Shown here piece after piece: positions 9,277 through 19,304 of a stretch of DNA of 64,000 bases (its first letter is position 1; each line of letters starts with the position of its first letter). A model generated the notes under the pieces. The model did no database searches, was not told the origin of the DNA, and saw only the letters and a program-made list of their open reading frames with translations. Both the position numbers and the translations under genes were made by a program. The stretch is from DATJPR01 sp963843525 (GTDB lineage Bacteria; Bacteroidota; Ignavibacteria; UBA10030; UBA6906), in contig CAWJKM010000007.1 of the NCBI GenBank assembly GCA_963843525.1, positions 868,001 through 932,000 on the forward strand, written 5' to 3'.

Positions 9277-11728
9277 ATGAAAAAACTCTACTCTCGACGG
9301 TCCATATGAATTCCGGGCCGTGAATACAAATGGAACCGTGCCGTCGTCGTGCGCGCGCGCAGCGGATTGGCTCCCGGCGGTTGTGCCGGGTACGGTCCAT
9401 ACGGACCTGATGGCCAACGGCGTTATCCCCGACCCGTTCTACCGCATGAACGAAAATGACGTTCAGTGGATTGATCAGGAGCAGTGGATCTATCGAAAAT
9501 CCTTCGACGTGCCGGCCGAATTCCTCCACGAGAAGATTGTCCGCCTGCGCGCGGAAGGACTCGACACCTACGCGGAAATCCGGATAAACGGAAAAGGGAT
9601 AGGCAAGACTGCGAACATGTTCGTAGAGCATACCCTGAACGTGAAGCGCGCGTTGCGGGCCGGCACCAATTCGATCGAGATCCTTTTCGATTCACCCGTT
9701 CTGCGATCGAAGGCGCTCGAGCGCCGGCATGGTGCGCTCCGCGTGGCCCTCGAACCGCATCGGGTCTACGTGAGGAAAGCACAGTATTCCTTCAGCTGGG
9801 ACTGGGGTCCCAAGTTGACCACCTCGGGCATCTGGCGTCCTATCTTCCTGGAAGCTTTTTCGAACGGCACCCTCAAAGACCCATTTGTGAAAGTGCTCTC
9901 CGCCGATTCGCGTGCGGCCGTCCTGAGAATCACCGCCGACGTGGAGGGAATAATCGCCGGGGATGAATCCATCCGGGTGGCAGTCACCGGGGACGGGGAG
10001 AAGTTCGAAAAATCTTCGAACCTCCGGGAGAAAAAGGTGGGGATGACGATGAAGCTTCCCCGTCCGAAGCTCTGGTGGCCGAACGGACAGGGAGAACAGC
10101 CGATGTACTCCGCGCAGATTACTCTCCTTCGCGGAGAAGAGGTGTTGGACGAGCGGATTGTCCCATTTGCCGTCAGGACGATAGCCCTTCTTCAGGAAAA
10201 GGACGACGAGGGGAAGACATTTCAACTGGTCGTGAACGGCAGGAAGATTTTCTGCAAAGGGGCGGACTGGATTCCGGCGGACAACTTCTTGCCGAGGGTG
10301 CCGGACTCCCGCTACGAAACGCTCCTCCGGATGGCACAGGATGCGCACATGAACATGATCCGCGTCTGGGGAGGGGGGATCTATGAAGACGACCGGTTCT
10401 ACGATTTGTGCGACCGCCTTGGACTTCTCGTATGGCAGGACTTCATGTTTGCCTGCGGAGAATATCCGGATCAACCCTGGTTCTTCGACGCCGTGCGGAC
10501 CGAAGCGGAGCGGGCCATTAAACGCCTGCGGAACCATCCCTCCCTGGCTCTCTGGTGCGGAAACAACGAGTGCGAGTGGCTCTTTTGCATGGAGAATCCC
10601 GGGAAACATCCGGACCAGATGCATGGCGCAACAATCTTCAGGGATCTCCTCGCCGGGGCGTGCAGGGAATTTGACGGAACCCGTCCCTACTGGCGAAGTT
10701 CTCCGTTCGGCAACGGCTTCCCCAACGACGAGTCGAACGGGAACCATCATCAGTGGCAGGTCTGGAGTGCCTGGAAAGACTTCTCCGTCTATGAAAATGA
10801 TCGCGGCAGATTTGTGACTGAATTCGGGTTTCAGGCACCTGCGAACGTCCGGACGATCGAGGAATGCACCCTCCCCGAGGACCGGCATCCGCAGAGCCCG
10901 GTCATGGAGCATCACAATAAGCAGATCGAAGGGACAGAGCGCCTCATGCGGTTTCTCAGCGGCCATTATCGCGTCGAGACCGACTGGCGCCGGTTCACTT
11001 ATCTTGCGCAACTCGTGCAGGCAGAGGCATTGAAAACGGCTGTCGAACACTGGAGACGGCGGATGTTCAAGACGGCGGGAGCATTGTTCTGGCAGATCAA
11101 CGATTGCTGGCCGGTTTCCAGCTGGGCGGTGATCGACAGCGCGCTTCGCCCTAAGGCAGGCTATTTCTATGCGAAGCGCTTTTTTGCTCCCCTGCTCCTG
11201 AGCTTTCAAAAGACCGGACAGACGATTGAGCTCTGGGTGACAAACGACAGCCCGCGGCCGGTCAGCGGCGCGGTGGCACTCTCGCGAAGATCGTTCGATG
11301 GCACCAGGGCATGGGAAACGGAGCAAGCGGTTCGCATCCCCGCAAACTCGTCCCGGAAGGTTCTTCGCATCGACCACGCGCTTCTTGCGGGGATCAACAG
11401 CGCAATCGAATATCTCTTTGCGACATGGAAGGGGAGCGGAGTTGAAGGCGTGGAGAACAGATACTTCTTTGCAGAGCCAAAACATATGAAGTTTGTCGAG
11501 CCCCGCATCACGAAAGAAATCCTGCCTCTCGGAGACAACTCCGTGGCAATCAATCTGGAAGCGTCGACATTTGTCAAAAGTGTCCGGCTGGAACTCGCGG
11601 GCGAAGACGCCGTCTTTGAAGACAATTACTTCGATCTTGACGCCGGCGGAAGGCGAAGCATCCTGCTCCACACAGCGGCCGATCCTTCCACGATTGTGAG
11701 CCGCCTGAACCTGGAATATATCCGATAA
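9277..11728 (+). CDS. Beta-mannosidase, GH2, frameshifted at the N-terminus
   Basis: The enzyme cleaves terminal beta-1,4-mannose. Open frame from GTG 9320 gives 802 residues covering the GH2 sugar-binding, immunoglobulin-like and TIM-barrel domains. The acid/base is E417 in WCGNNECEW and the nucleophile E501 in FVTEFGFQ, numbered from that GTG. The true start is probably ATG 9277, which has AGGAG 6-7 bases upstream and reads MKKLYS. The in-frame continuation (LDGPYEFRAV, the usual start of this family) is in another frame from 9293, as expected if CT was lost from a CTCTC run near 9290. There is no signal peptide, so it is probably cytoplasmic. It is followed 3 bases later by a GH130 gene, consistent with mannan or mannosylated-glycan use. 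Confidence 0.88.
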
Positions 11729-11731
11729 CGC

Positions 11732-12793
11732 ATGACGACGCCAAACAATCTTCCGCAGGTTGAACGTCTCAATGGCGGACAACCGATTCTCAAAAAGGTG
11801 AACGACCACGCCTGGGAGAACAGGGTGGTGTTCAATCCTGCGGCTGTCCTCGTTGACGATCAGCAGTCGTTGGCGCGGGCAATACAGGCGCTGCCGCTGG
11901 ACCGAAGCGTGACTGACCGGCTTCTCGAACACAGTGCGCTTTGCTTTCTGTACTACCGCGCGCAGGGCGAACCGACGGAGGCATATGATCATCGGCGCTC
12001 GGCCATCGGTCTTGCGGTACTCTCGCCAACTCTCGACCTTCTCGCGCGGCTTGATGCCCCGGTCATTCGTCCCGACCTGCCGTTTGAAGATCTGGGCGTG
12101 GAAGATCCCCGGGTGACCCGGATCGGCGACAGGTTTTTCATGTTCTATGCCGCCTATGCATCCGGGAAAGACAAGAACAGGATCCGGATCGCATGCGCGA
12201 GCAGCACGAATCTTGTCCACTGGGAGAAACATGGCCTCCTCAATGGAGGAGTGAATGCAGTGGACAACAAGAACGGGATGTTGTTTCCCACCCGCGTAGG
12301 GGGAAAGTTCCAGCTGCTCCATCGTCCGATGGAAGGTGAGAACGCGATGATGATCCACCGGGCGGAGGCAAACGATATCTTCGGGGAGTGGACGACGACC
12401 GGCGTGTTCATGAAGCCGATCCCGGACAACGCATTCAAGGATGTGTGGATTGGCGGCGGTGCTCCGCCGATTCTTCTGAACGAGAACGCCATGCTTGTCC
12501 TTTACCACATCGGGAAACGCAAGTTCGACGGACAGCGGGAGTACGATCTCGGCATTGCCGTGGTCGATCCCCGCCATCCCGAAGTGATCATCCGTCGTGG
12601 GGAGCCGCTGTTGCGTCCTGCCACCCCGGCGGAGACAAACGGCGATGCCGACCTGGGAGTGAACAACGTCGTGTTCGTGTGTGGCGCATACCTGTACCAT
12701 GAGGATCTGTACATCCCGTATGCCGGCGCCGACAGCGTGGTCCTTGGAGCAAGGATCCGGAAAGAGGAACTCCAGCGTTACCTCCGGGGTTGA
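11732..12793 (+). CDS. GH130 beta-mannoside phosphorylase-like protein
   Basis: The 353-residue protein has the five-bladed beta-propeller pattern of GH130: ENRVVFNPAAVL near the start, LCFLYYRAQGEP, then VEDPRVTRIGDRFFMFYAAY, whose Asp is the family's general acid. RIACASSTNLVHWEKHG, NGMLFPTRVGGKFQLLHRP and VWIGGGAPPI follow. GH130 enzymes phosphorolyse beta-mannosides (for example mannosyl-glucose, mannobiose or Man-GlcNAc) to mannose-1-phosphate. Which substrate applies here cannot be read. It lies 3 bases after the beta-mannosidase, so the two likely form one operon that trims beta-mannosides intracellularly. Confidence 0.87.
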   Translation: MTTPNNLPQVERLNGGQPILKKVNDHAWENRVVFNPAAVLVDDQQSLARAIQALPLDRSVTDRLLEHSALCFLYYRAQGEPTEAYDHRRSAIGLAVLSPTLDLLARLDAPVIRPDLPFEDLGVEDPRVTRIGDRFFMFYAAYASGKDKNRIRIACASSTNLVHWEKHGLLNGGVNAVDNKNGMLFPTRVGGKFQLLHRPMEGENAMMIHRAEANDIFGEWTTTGVFMKPIPDNAFKDVWIGGGAPPILLNENAMLVLYHIGKRKFDGQREYDLGIAVVDPRHPEVIIRRGEPLLRPATPAETNGDADLGVNNVVFVCGAYLYHEDLYIPYAGADSVVLGARIRKEELQRYLRG

Positions 12794-12797
12794 CCAT

Positions 12798-12826
12798 TTG
12801 ACTTTCACTCCATCGCTTGATAGATT
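12798..12826 (+). promoter_or_regulatory. Candidate promoter upstream of the carbamoyltransferase
   Basis: TTGACT at 12798-12803 and TAGATT at 12821-12826 are separated by 17 bases, in the 174-base gap before the carbamoyltransferase. This is a good sigma70-type match by spacing and sequence, but it is unsupported by other data. Confidence 0.35.
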
Positions 12827-12967
12827 TTTGCACCACCCACCTGTGCCTTCGCGTTCGGACTCGCGCACCCTGTCGTATCCCGGTAGTAGGTCGCATCTGG
12901 CCTGTTTCTGGCGGGCAGGCTGAAGGCAAGGCCGGGCGCATTGCGACGGCATTTTCCTGGAACGCGT

Positions 12968-14785
12968 ATGTTCATCCTCGGGATATCCTGTTTCTACCAC
13001 GATTCAGCAGCCGCGCTGGTGAAAGACGGAGTTGTCGTGGCCGCCGCCCAGGAGGAACGGTTCACGCGAAAGAAGCACGATTTCGATTTCCCCTCTCAGG
13101 CAATCGCCTGGTGCCTCAAGGAAGGAGGGATCACCGTCGACGATCTCGCCTATGTTTCCTTCTATGACAAGCCGTTGCTGAAGTTCGAGCGAATCCTCGA
13201 GACCTATCTCGCGTTCGCCCCCGTCGGTATAGCGTCGTTCCTGATGGCCATGCCGCTCTGGTTGAAAGAGAAGCTATGGATTCCCTCCCTTATTCACGAC
13301 CATCTCGGCTATGAAGGGAAGATCATCTTCCCCGAGCATCACGAATCGCATGCAGCTTCTGCGTTTTTCCCGTCGCCGTTTACAAGGGCCGCCTTTCTCA
13401 CGATGGATGGAGTAGGGGAATGGGCAACCACGAGCTATGGAGTGGGCAACGGGAATTCCTTCACCATCCTCGGAGAGCTGAATTTCCCTCATTCGCTGGG
13501 TCTTCTCTACTCGGCGTTCACCTACTTCACCGGTTTCAAAGTGAACTCGGCGGAGTACAAAGTGATGGGCCTGGCACCGTACGGCGAACCGAAATATGTC
13601 CGGACGATCTATGATCATCTGATCGATCTGAAGGAAGACGGTTCATTCCGGATGAACATGGAATATTTCGACTATTGTGCCGGTCTCCGGATGACCAACA
13701 AGAAATTCGATGCCCTGTTTGGTGGACCGCCGCGTGAGGGTGAATCACAGTTGACGCAGCGGGAGATGGATCTTGCACGGTCACTGCAGGAGGTGACGGA
13801 GGAAATCATGCTGCGGATGTCTCGTCATGTCCACAAGGTCACGGGGGAAACCAACCTCGTCCTTGCGGGGGGCGTGGCACTGAACTGCGTTGGGAACGGG
13901 CGGGTTCTTCGCGAGGGGCCCTTCAAAGAAATCTGGATTCAACCGGCGGCGGGTGATGCGGGCGGGGCGTTGGGGGCGGCGTTGCTGACCTGGCACATGT
14001 ATCTCGGGAATCCGCGCACTGCAGACAATGCCCATGACTCGCAGCAGGGCTCCTATCTTGGTCCGCGATACGACGATGGCGAAGTTGAACGGTTTCTCAC
14101 CGAAAACGGAATTGCCGCCCGGAAACTCAGCGGGCAGGAGCTCGTGTCCGAAGTGGCCGGGCTTATCGCGAACGAGAATGTGATCGGATGGTTCCAGGGC
14201 CGGATGGAATTCGGTCCACGAGCCCTCGGTGCGCGCAGCATTATCGGCGATGCGCGTTCGGCGAAAATGCAGTCGATCATGAACCTGAAGATCAAATTCC
14301 GCGAATCATTTCGTCCCTTCGCACCGTCGGTGCTGCGTGAGCATGTCAGCGAGTACTTCGAGATCGACAGGGAGAGCCCGTACATGCTCCTCGTGGCACC
14401 GGTTGCAGCCTCCCGCTGCATTGCCATGAACGGCGAACAGGAGAAGCTCTTCGGCATCGACAAGCTCAACGTTGCGCGCTCCGAAATCCCTGCCGTCACG
14501 CATATCGATTATACCGCCCGGATACAGACGGTGGATCGGGACACCAATCCGCTCTATTACGATCTCCTCCGGGAATTTTATCGCCAGACCGGTTGTCCGG
14601 TCATCATCAACACGTCATTCAACGTCCGGGGCGAGCCCATCGTGTGCCGACCGGAGGAAGCGTACCGGTGCTTCATGCGCACAAACATGGACTACCTTGT
14701 GATGGGAAGTTTTCTCATCGCCAAGCGGGAGCAGAAGGCGCTTGTCGGCGATACTGACTGGAAAAAGGAGTTTGAACTTGACTGA
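12968..14785 (+). CDS. Carbamoyltransferase, NodU/CmcH family
   Basis: The 605-residue protein (ATG 12968, reading MFILGISCFYHDS, the canonical family start) contains the Kae1/YrdC-related N-terminal domain, with H11 in FYHDSAAAL and a metal-binding HHESHAASAFF motif near residue 125. The C-terminal domain carries GWFQGRMEFGPRALGARSI and INTSFNVRGEPIV. Family members transfer a carbamoyl group from carbamoyl phosphate, via carbamoyl-AMP, to a sugar or polyketide hydroxyl. Its position beside polysaccharide genes suggests carbamoylation of a surface glycan. The next gene, a small membrane protein of the SxtJ type, starts within its last codons, an arrangement common for this family. Confidence 0.92.
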   Translation: MFILGISCFYHDSAAALVKDGVVVAAAQEERFTRKKHDFDFPSQAIAWCLKEGGITVDDLAYVSFYDKPLLKFERILETYLAFAPVGIASFLMAMPLWLKEKLWIPSLIHDHLGYEGKIIFPEHHESHAASAFFPSPFTRAAFLTMDGVGEWATTSYGVGNGNSFTILGELNFPHSLGLLYSAFTYFTGFKVNSAEYKVMGLAPYGEPKYVRTIYDHLIDLKEDGSFRMNMEYFDYCAGLRMTNKKFDALFGGPPREGESQLTQREMDLARSLQEVTEEIMLRMSRHVHKVTGETNLVLAGGVALNCVGNGRVLREGPFKEIWIQPAAGDAGGALGAALLTWHMYLGNPRTADNAHDSQQGSYLGPRYDDGEVERFLTENGIAARKLSGQELVSEVAGLIANENVIGWFQGRMEFGPRALGARSIIGDARSAKMQSIMNLKIKFRESFRPFAPSVLREHVSEYFEIDRESPYMLLVAPVAASRCIAMNGEQEKLFGIDKLNVARSEIPAVTHIDYTARIQTVDRDTNPLYYDLLREFYRQTGCPVIINTSFNVRGEPIVCRPEEAYRCFMRTNMDYLVMGSFLIAKREQKALVGDTDWKKEFELD

Positions 14786-15182
14786 CAAGCTCGACACATC
14801 CCCGAAAGCCATCGGGAAATTCGCTCTTCTGTTTGCCTTCATCGCCCTGGCGATCGGCGCATATGCGGCCTATAAAGGTCACGCCTGGTGGTCATGGTTC
14901 CTTCTCCTTGCACTCTTCTTTCTGGTCGGGAGACAATTCTTTCCTTCGTTGCTCCGTCCGATTTACATCGGCTGGATGAAGTTCGCGTTCGCCCTCGGCT
15001 GGATCAACACGAGGATCCTGCTGGGAGTGTTCTATTATCTGATTCTCACGCCGGGCAGCATCGTGATGCGATTAATGAAGCGCGACGTATTGAACCGCAA
15101 ATTCGATCGCAAGGCGGAGACCTACTGGGTTCAGCGCCAGAACGGGAACGTGGGACCTGAACGGTATGAGAGACAATTCTAG
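14778..15182 (+). CDS. SxtJ-like small membrane protein
   Basis: Start TTG 14778 is chosen because AGGAG sits about 8 bases upstream and it overlaps the carbamoyltransferase stop by 8 bases. The 134-residue product has two or three hydrophobic segments: FALLFAFIALAIGAYAAY, WSWFLLLALFFLVG and ILLGVFYYLILTPGSIVM. A charged C-terminal tail ends in KAETYWVQR. This pattern matches the SxtJ family that accompanies NodU-type carbamoyltransferases. Its biochemical role is unknown; a membrane platform for the carbamoyltransferase is a guess. The DUF5989-type short protein often found third in such operons is not visible here. Confidence 0.75.
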   Translation: MTDKLDTSPKAIGKFALLFAFIALAIGAYAAYKGHAWWSWFLLLALFFLVGRQFFPSLLRPIYIGWMKFAFALGWINTRILLGVFYYLILTPGSIVMRLMKRDVLNRKFDRKAETYWVQRQNGNVGPERYERQF

Positions 15183-15190
15183 AGGTTCGA

Positions 15191-15272
15191 CCGAAAACCC
15201 CACATCGATTGTCTGCTGTTGAAAATCTGTGGCGCGTTGTGGGGAAAGTATTCCATGAGTGGGGTTTTTCGG
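15191..15272 (+). terminator. Long hairpin with T-rich arm after SxtJ-like gene
   Basis: CCGAAAACCCCAC at 15191-15203 pairs with GTGGGGTTTTTCGG at 15259-15272, with one bulge and a loop of about 55 bases that itself has pairing potential (gttgtgggg). It lies 8 bases after the stop codon and before the export gene, and could end the carbamoyltransferase transcript. The large loop makes it atypical. Confidence 0.45.
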
Positions 15273-15424
15273 CTCACCTCCTGGTTCTCTCTTCGAGAGG
15301 GTGTAAACCACGCGGAATCCCGCAGATATTGCATATCAACCTCCATCCTCGCATATTAGCGGGGTCTTACCCACATAAAACGTGAACACGTAGATCCCTC
15401 ACTATGTAGCGGGCTTCCACCACG

Positions 15425-17839
15425 ATGTCCAGAACTCATTCTAGCGCCTTCATGCCGGGGTTCGGAGGCGTACTTCTCGTAATTTTTTCCCTCCTGGCGA
15501 CTGTTGCCTCACCGATAATCGTCCGAACTCAGACTCAGGAAGAGACGCAGGCCGAAGCTGCCAAGCGGCTGCAAAGCATGACCCCCCAGGAGATTGAAGC
15601 GCGGTTGAAGGCGATGGGGATGACGATGGCCGATGCCGAGCAGAAGGCAAAGGAGATGGGGATCGACCTGAAGACCTTCCTCCAGCTTCAGCGGAAGACG
15701 CCAGAAGGGGAGGCTCCTTTGAAACCGCAGGTTTCGGTTGCAGAGAGCCTTTCAACGGCCAAGGCAGAGTCGATTTCCGTGAAGCGGCCCCCTCGTGGCC
15801 CGCGGCCGAAGGGTCTGGGCGGGCTGCCGTATTTTGGCTACGATATCTTCGGGGAGGTGCCCACGGCGTTTGAACCGACCGCTGCAGGCCCTGTGGACCC
15901 TGAATACATCGTCGGTCCGGATGATATTCTCCGTATCACGGTGTGGGGGCAGGTCGAATTGCGGCAGGAATTGACTGTGGACAAGGAGGGAAGGATTTTT
16001 ATCCCGACGATCGGGCAGATCCTTGTCTCCGGACTCACGCTCGACCGGGCGACGCTGACGATCAAGAGAGAGATGGCTCGTTCCTATTCAGGCTTGATGA
16101 GTCAGCCTCCCACCGCGTGGCTCGACGTCACCGTCGCCCGACTACGTCCAAAGCGGGTCTTTGTGATGGGTGAAGTGGACAAGCCAGGCGGTTACACTGT
16201 AAGCAGTTATGCGACGGTGTTCAACGTTCTTTATAGTGTCGGCGGTCCGACGGTGAAGGGGAGCCTGCGCGACATCCGCGTGCTCAGGAACGGCAAAGTG
16301 ATCGCCCATGTGGACATGTACGCCTATCTTGCCGGGGAGAGCGAGACCAACGATCTCCGTGTCCAGGACAACGATATCGTCTACATCCCGCCGAGGGGGA
16401 AGACGGTTGCCATAGCGAAAGAGGTCCGTACGCCGGCCGTGTATGAGCTCCTGCCGGGTGAAGGCCTGGCAAAGCTGATCCAGTTCGCCGGAGGGGTGCT
16501 GAGTACCGCATACATTGAACGGGCGCAGGTCGACCGGATTGTGCCGTTCAAAGAGCGTGTCCAGGGTCAGGATGACCGGCGCGTGATGGATTTGGATCTC
16601 CGGAGGGTCCTGAACGAAGGGAGAGACTACGAGCTCTACGACCAAGATATCATCACAGTCTATTCCATTCTTGACATCCGCCGGAACATTGTTGCCGTCT
16701 CCGGTGCCGTGCGCCGTCCCGGCCGGTTTGAGATCGAGAAGGTGAAAACGGTCAGCGGCCTGGTAGCGGCTGCGGGGGGACTCGACCCGAAAGCATACGT
16801 CGGCGAGGCCCACCTACTCCGTTTCAATCCCGACGACATCACGCGGCGGATTGTGCTCATTGATCTCGGTGAGATCCTGGAATCGAAAACGCCGGATGTC
16901 GCGCTTGAGCCGCGGGATTCTCTCCTGGTGTTTTCGACGGAGAATACTGAGGTCAAAACGCGGTTTGTCACAATCGATGGGCAGATCAAGAAGCCGGGCC
17001 AGTATCCTTATCTCGACGGGATGACGCTACGGGAGCTGATATTGCAGGCAGGTGGGTACACAGAGAGTGCAGAGAGGCTGGAGGCGGAAGTATCGCGTGT
17101 CCCCCCCGACGGGTTGGCGGGGGACTCTCTGGTGATCATCCTGCATCCGGATATTCCGACGTCATTTGATACGATGGGGATTGCGCCCGAGGAGCAGTTT
17201 GCCCTGCAGCACCGTGACCAGGTATTCATCCGGCCGAACCCGAAGTTTGTCGAAGTGCGGCGTGTTGCGATTACGGGGGACTACACCTATCCCGGTGTGT
17301 ATGCATTGAAGGAGAGAGGTGAAAGGCTGTCCAGCCTGCTTCGCCGTGCGGGGGGGCCGACCACCACGAGTTATCTGAGCGGAGCGCAACTGATCAGGAA
17401 GGACAAGCGAGTCCTCGTGGATTTTTCGCTCGCGATGCAAGGAAACGAAAATCATGACATCATCTTACAGGACGGGGACAGCATTCATGTCCCCACAAAG
17501 CCGCGGACGGTATTTGTCACCGGTGAAGTGAACCGTCCCGGTCTGCTCTCGTTCATCGACGGCGACGATGTTTCGGATTACATTGACCGTGCCGGCGGCC
17601 GGACGGACAGCGCGAACTATGCGATTCTCATGAAGCCGACGGGGGAATCACGGCGGGTGAATTTCGGATTGTTCCGGTCGAATCCCGAAGTCCTCGAAGG
17701 CTCCACGATATATGTGGAAAAGATCAGGCAGGAGAAGGAGTCCGCCCCGGTGGACATTGGCGGGACGATCAGGGATGTGTTTGCGGTTTTGGCAAGTGCC
17801 GCGACGGTGATTTATTTGATTTATCAGACGACGAAGTAG
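15425..17839 (+). CDS. Polysaccharide export outer-membrane protein with SLBB repeats
   Basis: The 804-residue Wza-type protein has an N-terminal hydrophobic signal and a helical charged region (~40-110, QEIEARLKAMGMTMADAEQKAK). The polysaccharide-export domain follows (~158-245: EYIVGPDDILRITVWGQVELRQELTVDKEGRI), then about six SLBB domains to residue ~770, each marked by G-x-V-x-x-P-G (VMGEVDKPGGY, VSGAVRRPGRF, IDGQIKKPGQY, ITGDYTYPGVY, VTGEVNRPGLL). A C-terminal membrane helix (FAVLASAATVIYLIY) completes it. It should form the outer-membrane/periplasmic channel through which the polymer leaves. It is longer than E. coli Wza (~380 residues), as is common for SLBB-rich proteins in this phylum. 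Confidence 0.9.
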   Translation: MSRTHSSAFMPGFGGVLLVIFSLLATVASPIIVRTQTQEETQAEAAKRLQSMTPQEIEARLKAMGMTMADAEQKAKEMGIDLKTFLQLQRKTPEGEAPLKPQVSVAESLSTAKAESISVKRPPRGPRPKGLGGLPYFGYDIFGEVPTAFEPTAAGPVDPEYIVGPDDILRITVWGQVELRQELTVDKEGRIFIPTIGQILVSGLTLDRATLTIKREMARSYSGLMSQPPTAWLDVTVARLRPKRVFVMGEVDKPGGYTVSSYATVFNVLYSVGGPTVKGSLRDIRVLRNGKVIAHVDMYAYLAGESETNDLRVQDNDIVYIPPRGKTVAIAKEVRTPAVYELLPGEGLAKLIQFAGGVLSTAYIERAQVDRIVPFKERVQGQDDRRVMDLDLRRVLNEGRDYELYDQDIITVYSILDIRRNIVAVSGAVRRPGRFEIEKVKTVSGLVAAAGGLDPKAYVGEAHLLRFNPDDITRRIVLIDLGEILESKTPDVALEPRDSLLVFSTENTEVKTRFVTIDGQIKKPGQYPYLDGMTLRELILQAGGYTESAERLEAEVSRVPPDGLAGDSLVIILHPDIPTSFDTMGIAPEEQFALQHRDQVFIRPNPKFVEVRRVAITGDYTYPGVYALKERGERLSSLLRRAGGPTTTSYLSGAQLIRKDKRVLVDFSLAMQGNENHDIILQDGDSIHVPTKPRTVFVTGEVNRPGLLSFIDGDDVSDYIDRAGGRTDSANYAILMKPTGESRRVNFGLFRSNPEVLEGSTIYVEKIRQEKESAPVDIGGTIRDVFAVLASAATVIYLIYQTTK

Positions 17840-17978
17840 AACCTATTGATCAACGCTTCACTTGTGACGCGAATTTGTAAGGTGCCGCTTGGATTATATT
17901 TATTCGATTTGGAAGTGCCCTGGAATTGAACGCTAGGGTTGACGCGAATCGGACAATATCCATTTCACTGGAGCTGCA

Positions 17979-19304
17979 ATGAATGATGTTTGCGTAATTG
18001 GGCTAGGGTATATCGGGTTGCCGACTGCCGCTTTGCTTGCAAACAACGGCATGAAGGTTACAGGAGTCGACAATAATGAAGAGGTTATCGATACCATTAG
18101 AAAAGGGAATGTCCACATAGATGAAGCAGGTCTGCGGACCCTGGTCCAAGCTGCAGTCCGTTCCGGCATGTTGGAAGTGAGCTTAACGCCGACCGAGTCA
18201 GAAGCATTCATTATTGCTGTCCCGACTCCCATCCAGGCAGACACACGGCCTGACCTCACTCACGTTTTTGATGCCGTTGCGTTGGTATGCCCTGTTCTGA
18301 AAGCAGGAGACCTTCTCATTGTCGAGTCTACAGTTCCGCCAGGAACTACTGAAACAGTAGCCCGGTTCGTCAAAACTCACCGTCCCGATCTCATTCAGAA
18401 TAGTGCCATCGACGGACTGAAAATTGACGTGGCTCACTGCCCAGAACGCGTACTGCCAGGGCGGATATTGAAAGAACTTGTAGAAAATGATCGCGTGGTG
18501 GGTGGCATTACACCGCAGGCAACCAATAGAGCGGCTCAACTGTATAACAGAATTGTTTCGGCCAGCATCCACAAGACTTCTGCAACAACCGCTGAAATGG
18601 TGAAGCTTGCAGAGAATACCTTCCGCGACGTCAATATTGCTTTGGCAAACGAGATGGCACTAATGTGTGAAAAATCCGGGATCGATGCTTGGGAAGTCAT
18701 AGGTCTCGCCAATCATCATCCTCGCGTAAATTACCTTCGCCCTGGACCAGGCGTTGGAGGACACTGTATCGCTGTAGACCCGTGGTTCTTAGTCTCTCAG
18801 TTCCCCGACGAAACCAAGGTGATCCGTAGCTCAAGAGAGCGAAACGATAGCATGCCAGGGTTGGTGGTTTCTCGGGCGTTGGAGCTGGTTGGTGATGTTG
18901 CGAAGCCGAAGGTAGCCTGTCTGGGACTAAGCTATAAGGGCAACGTTGGAGATGCCCGGTCGAGCCCAGCCATCCAAGTGTATGAAGGTCTGATTGAGAA
19001 GGTCCCACAAGGGAGTGTCGTAGTCCATGATCCGCATGTTGCAGTCGCCACTATCCCTCTCTCTTCTCTCGAAGATGCAATTGCAGGTTCGGACTTGCTT
19101 ATTATCCTAACAGACCATGATGAGTATCGCTACATCGATCCCATTGCCGCCGCTCAGAAGATGAGGAGACGACTTATCTACGATACTCGGCATGTGATCG
19201 AGCCAGCTGCGTGGATGAAAGCGGGGTTCACGGTAGAAGTGTTGGGGCAAAGAAGACGTGAGGCAGCAGGTGCTGTCTCGCCCAGCGTTATAAGAGTCAT
19301 TTGA
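17979..19304 (+). CDS. wecC: UDP-N-acetyl-D-mannosaminuronate-type nucleotide sugar dehydrogenase
   Basis: The 441-residue enzyme belongs to the UDP-glucose/GDP-mannose dehydrogenase superfamily: NAD-binding GLGYIGLP (residues 8-15), VPTP, ESTVPPGTT, CPERVLPG, KLAENTFRDVNIALANE and the catalytic C263 in GVGGHCIAVDPWF. The CPERVLPGR and GGHCIAVDPWF forms are typical of the WecC branch, which oxidises UDP-ManNAc to UDP-ManNAcA, although WbpA/UDP-GlcNAc dehydrogenases are close. No UDP-GlcNAc 2-epimerase gene is in the window, so the substrate must come from elsewhere. A Shine-Dalgarno (GGAG) precedes the ATG. It opens the A+T-richer polysaccharide cluster and overlaps the Wzz-like gene. Confidence 0.85.
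   Translation: MNDVCVIGLGYIGLPTAALLANNGMKVTGVDNNEEVIDTIRKGNVHIDEAGLRTLVQAAVRSGMLEVSLTPTESEAFIIAVPTPIQADTRPDLTHVFDAVALVCPVLKAGDLLIVESTVPPGTTETVARFVKTHRPDLIQNSAIDGLKIDVAHCPERVLPGRILKELVENDRVVGGITPQATNRAAQLYNRIVSASIHKTSATTAEMVKLAENTFRDVNIALANEMALMCEKSGIDAWEVIGLANHHPRVNYLRPGPGVGGHCIAVDPWFLVSQFPDETKVIRSSRERNDSMPGLVVSRALELVGDVAKPKVACLGLSYKGNVGDARSSPAIQVYEGLIEKVPQGSVVVHDPHVAVATIPLSSLEDAIAGSDLLIILTDHDEYRYIDPIAAAQKMRRRLIYDTRHVIEPAAWMKAGFTVEVLGQRRREAAGAVSPSVIRVI

Noticed and set aside
9692..13000. Very long open frame (1102 codons) on the minus strand opposite the beta-mannosidase and GH130 genes
   Set aside because: It is a codon-bias shadow: the + strand genes have clear families and catalytic motifs, while the antisense product has no domain and spans two separate genes.
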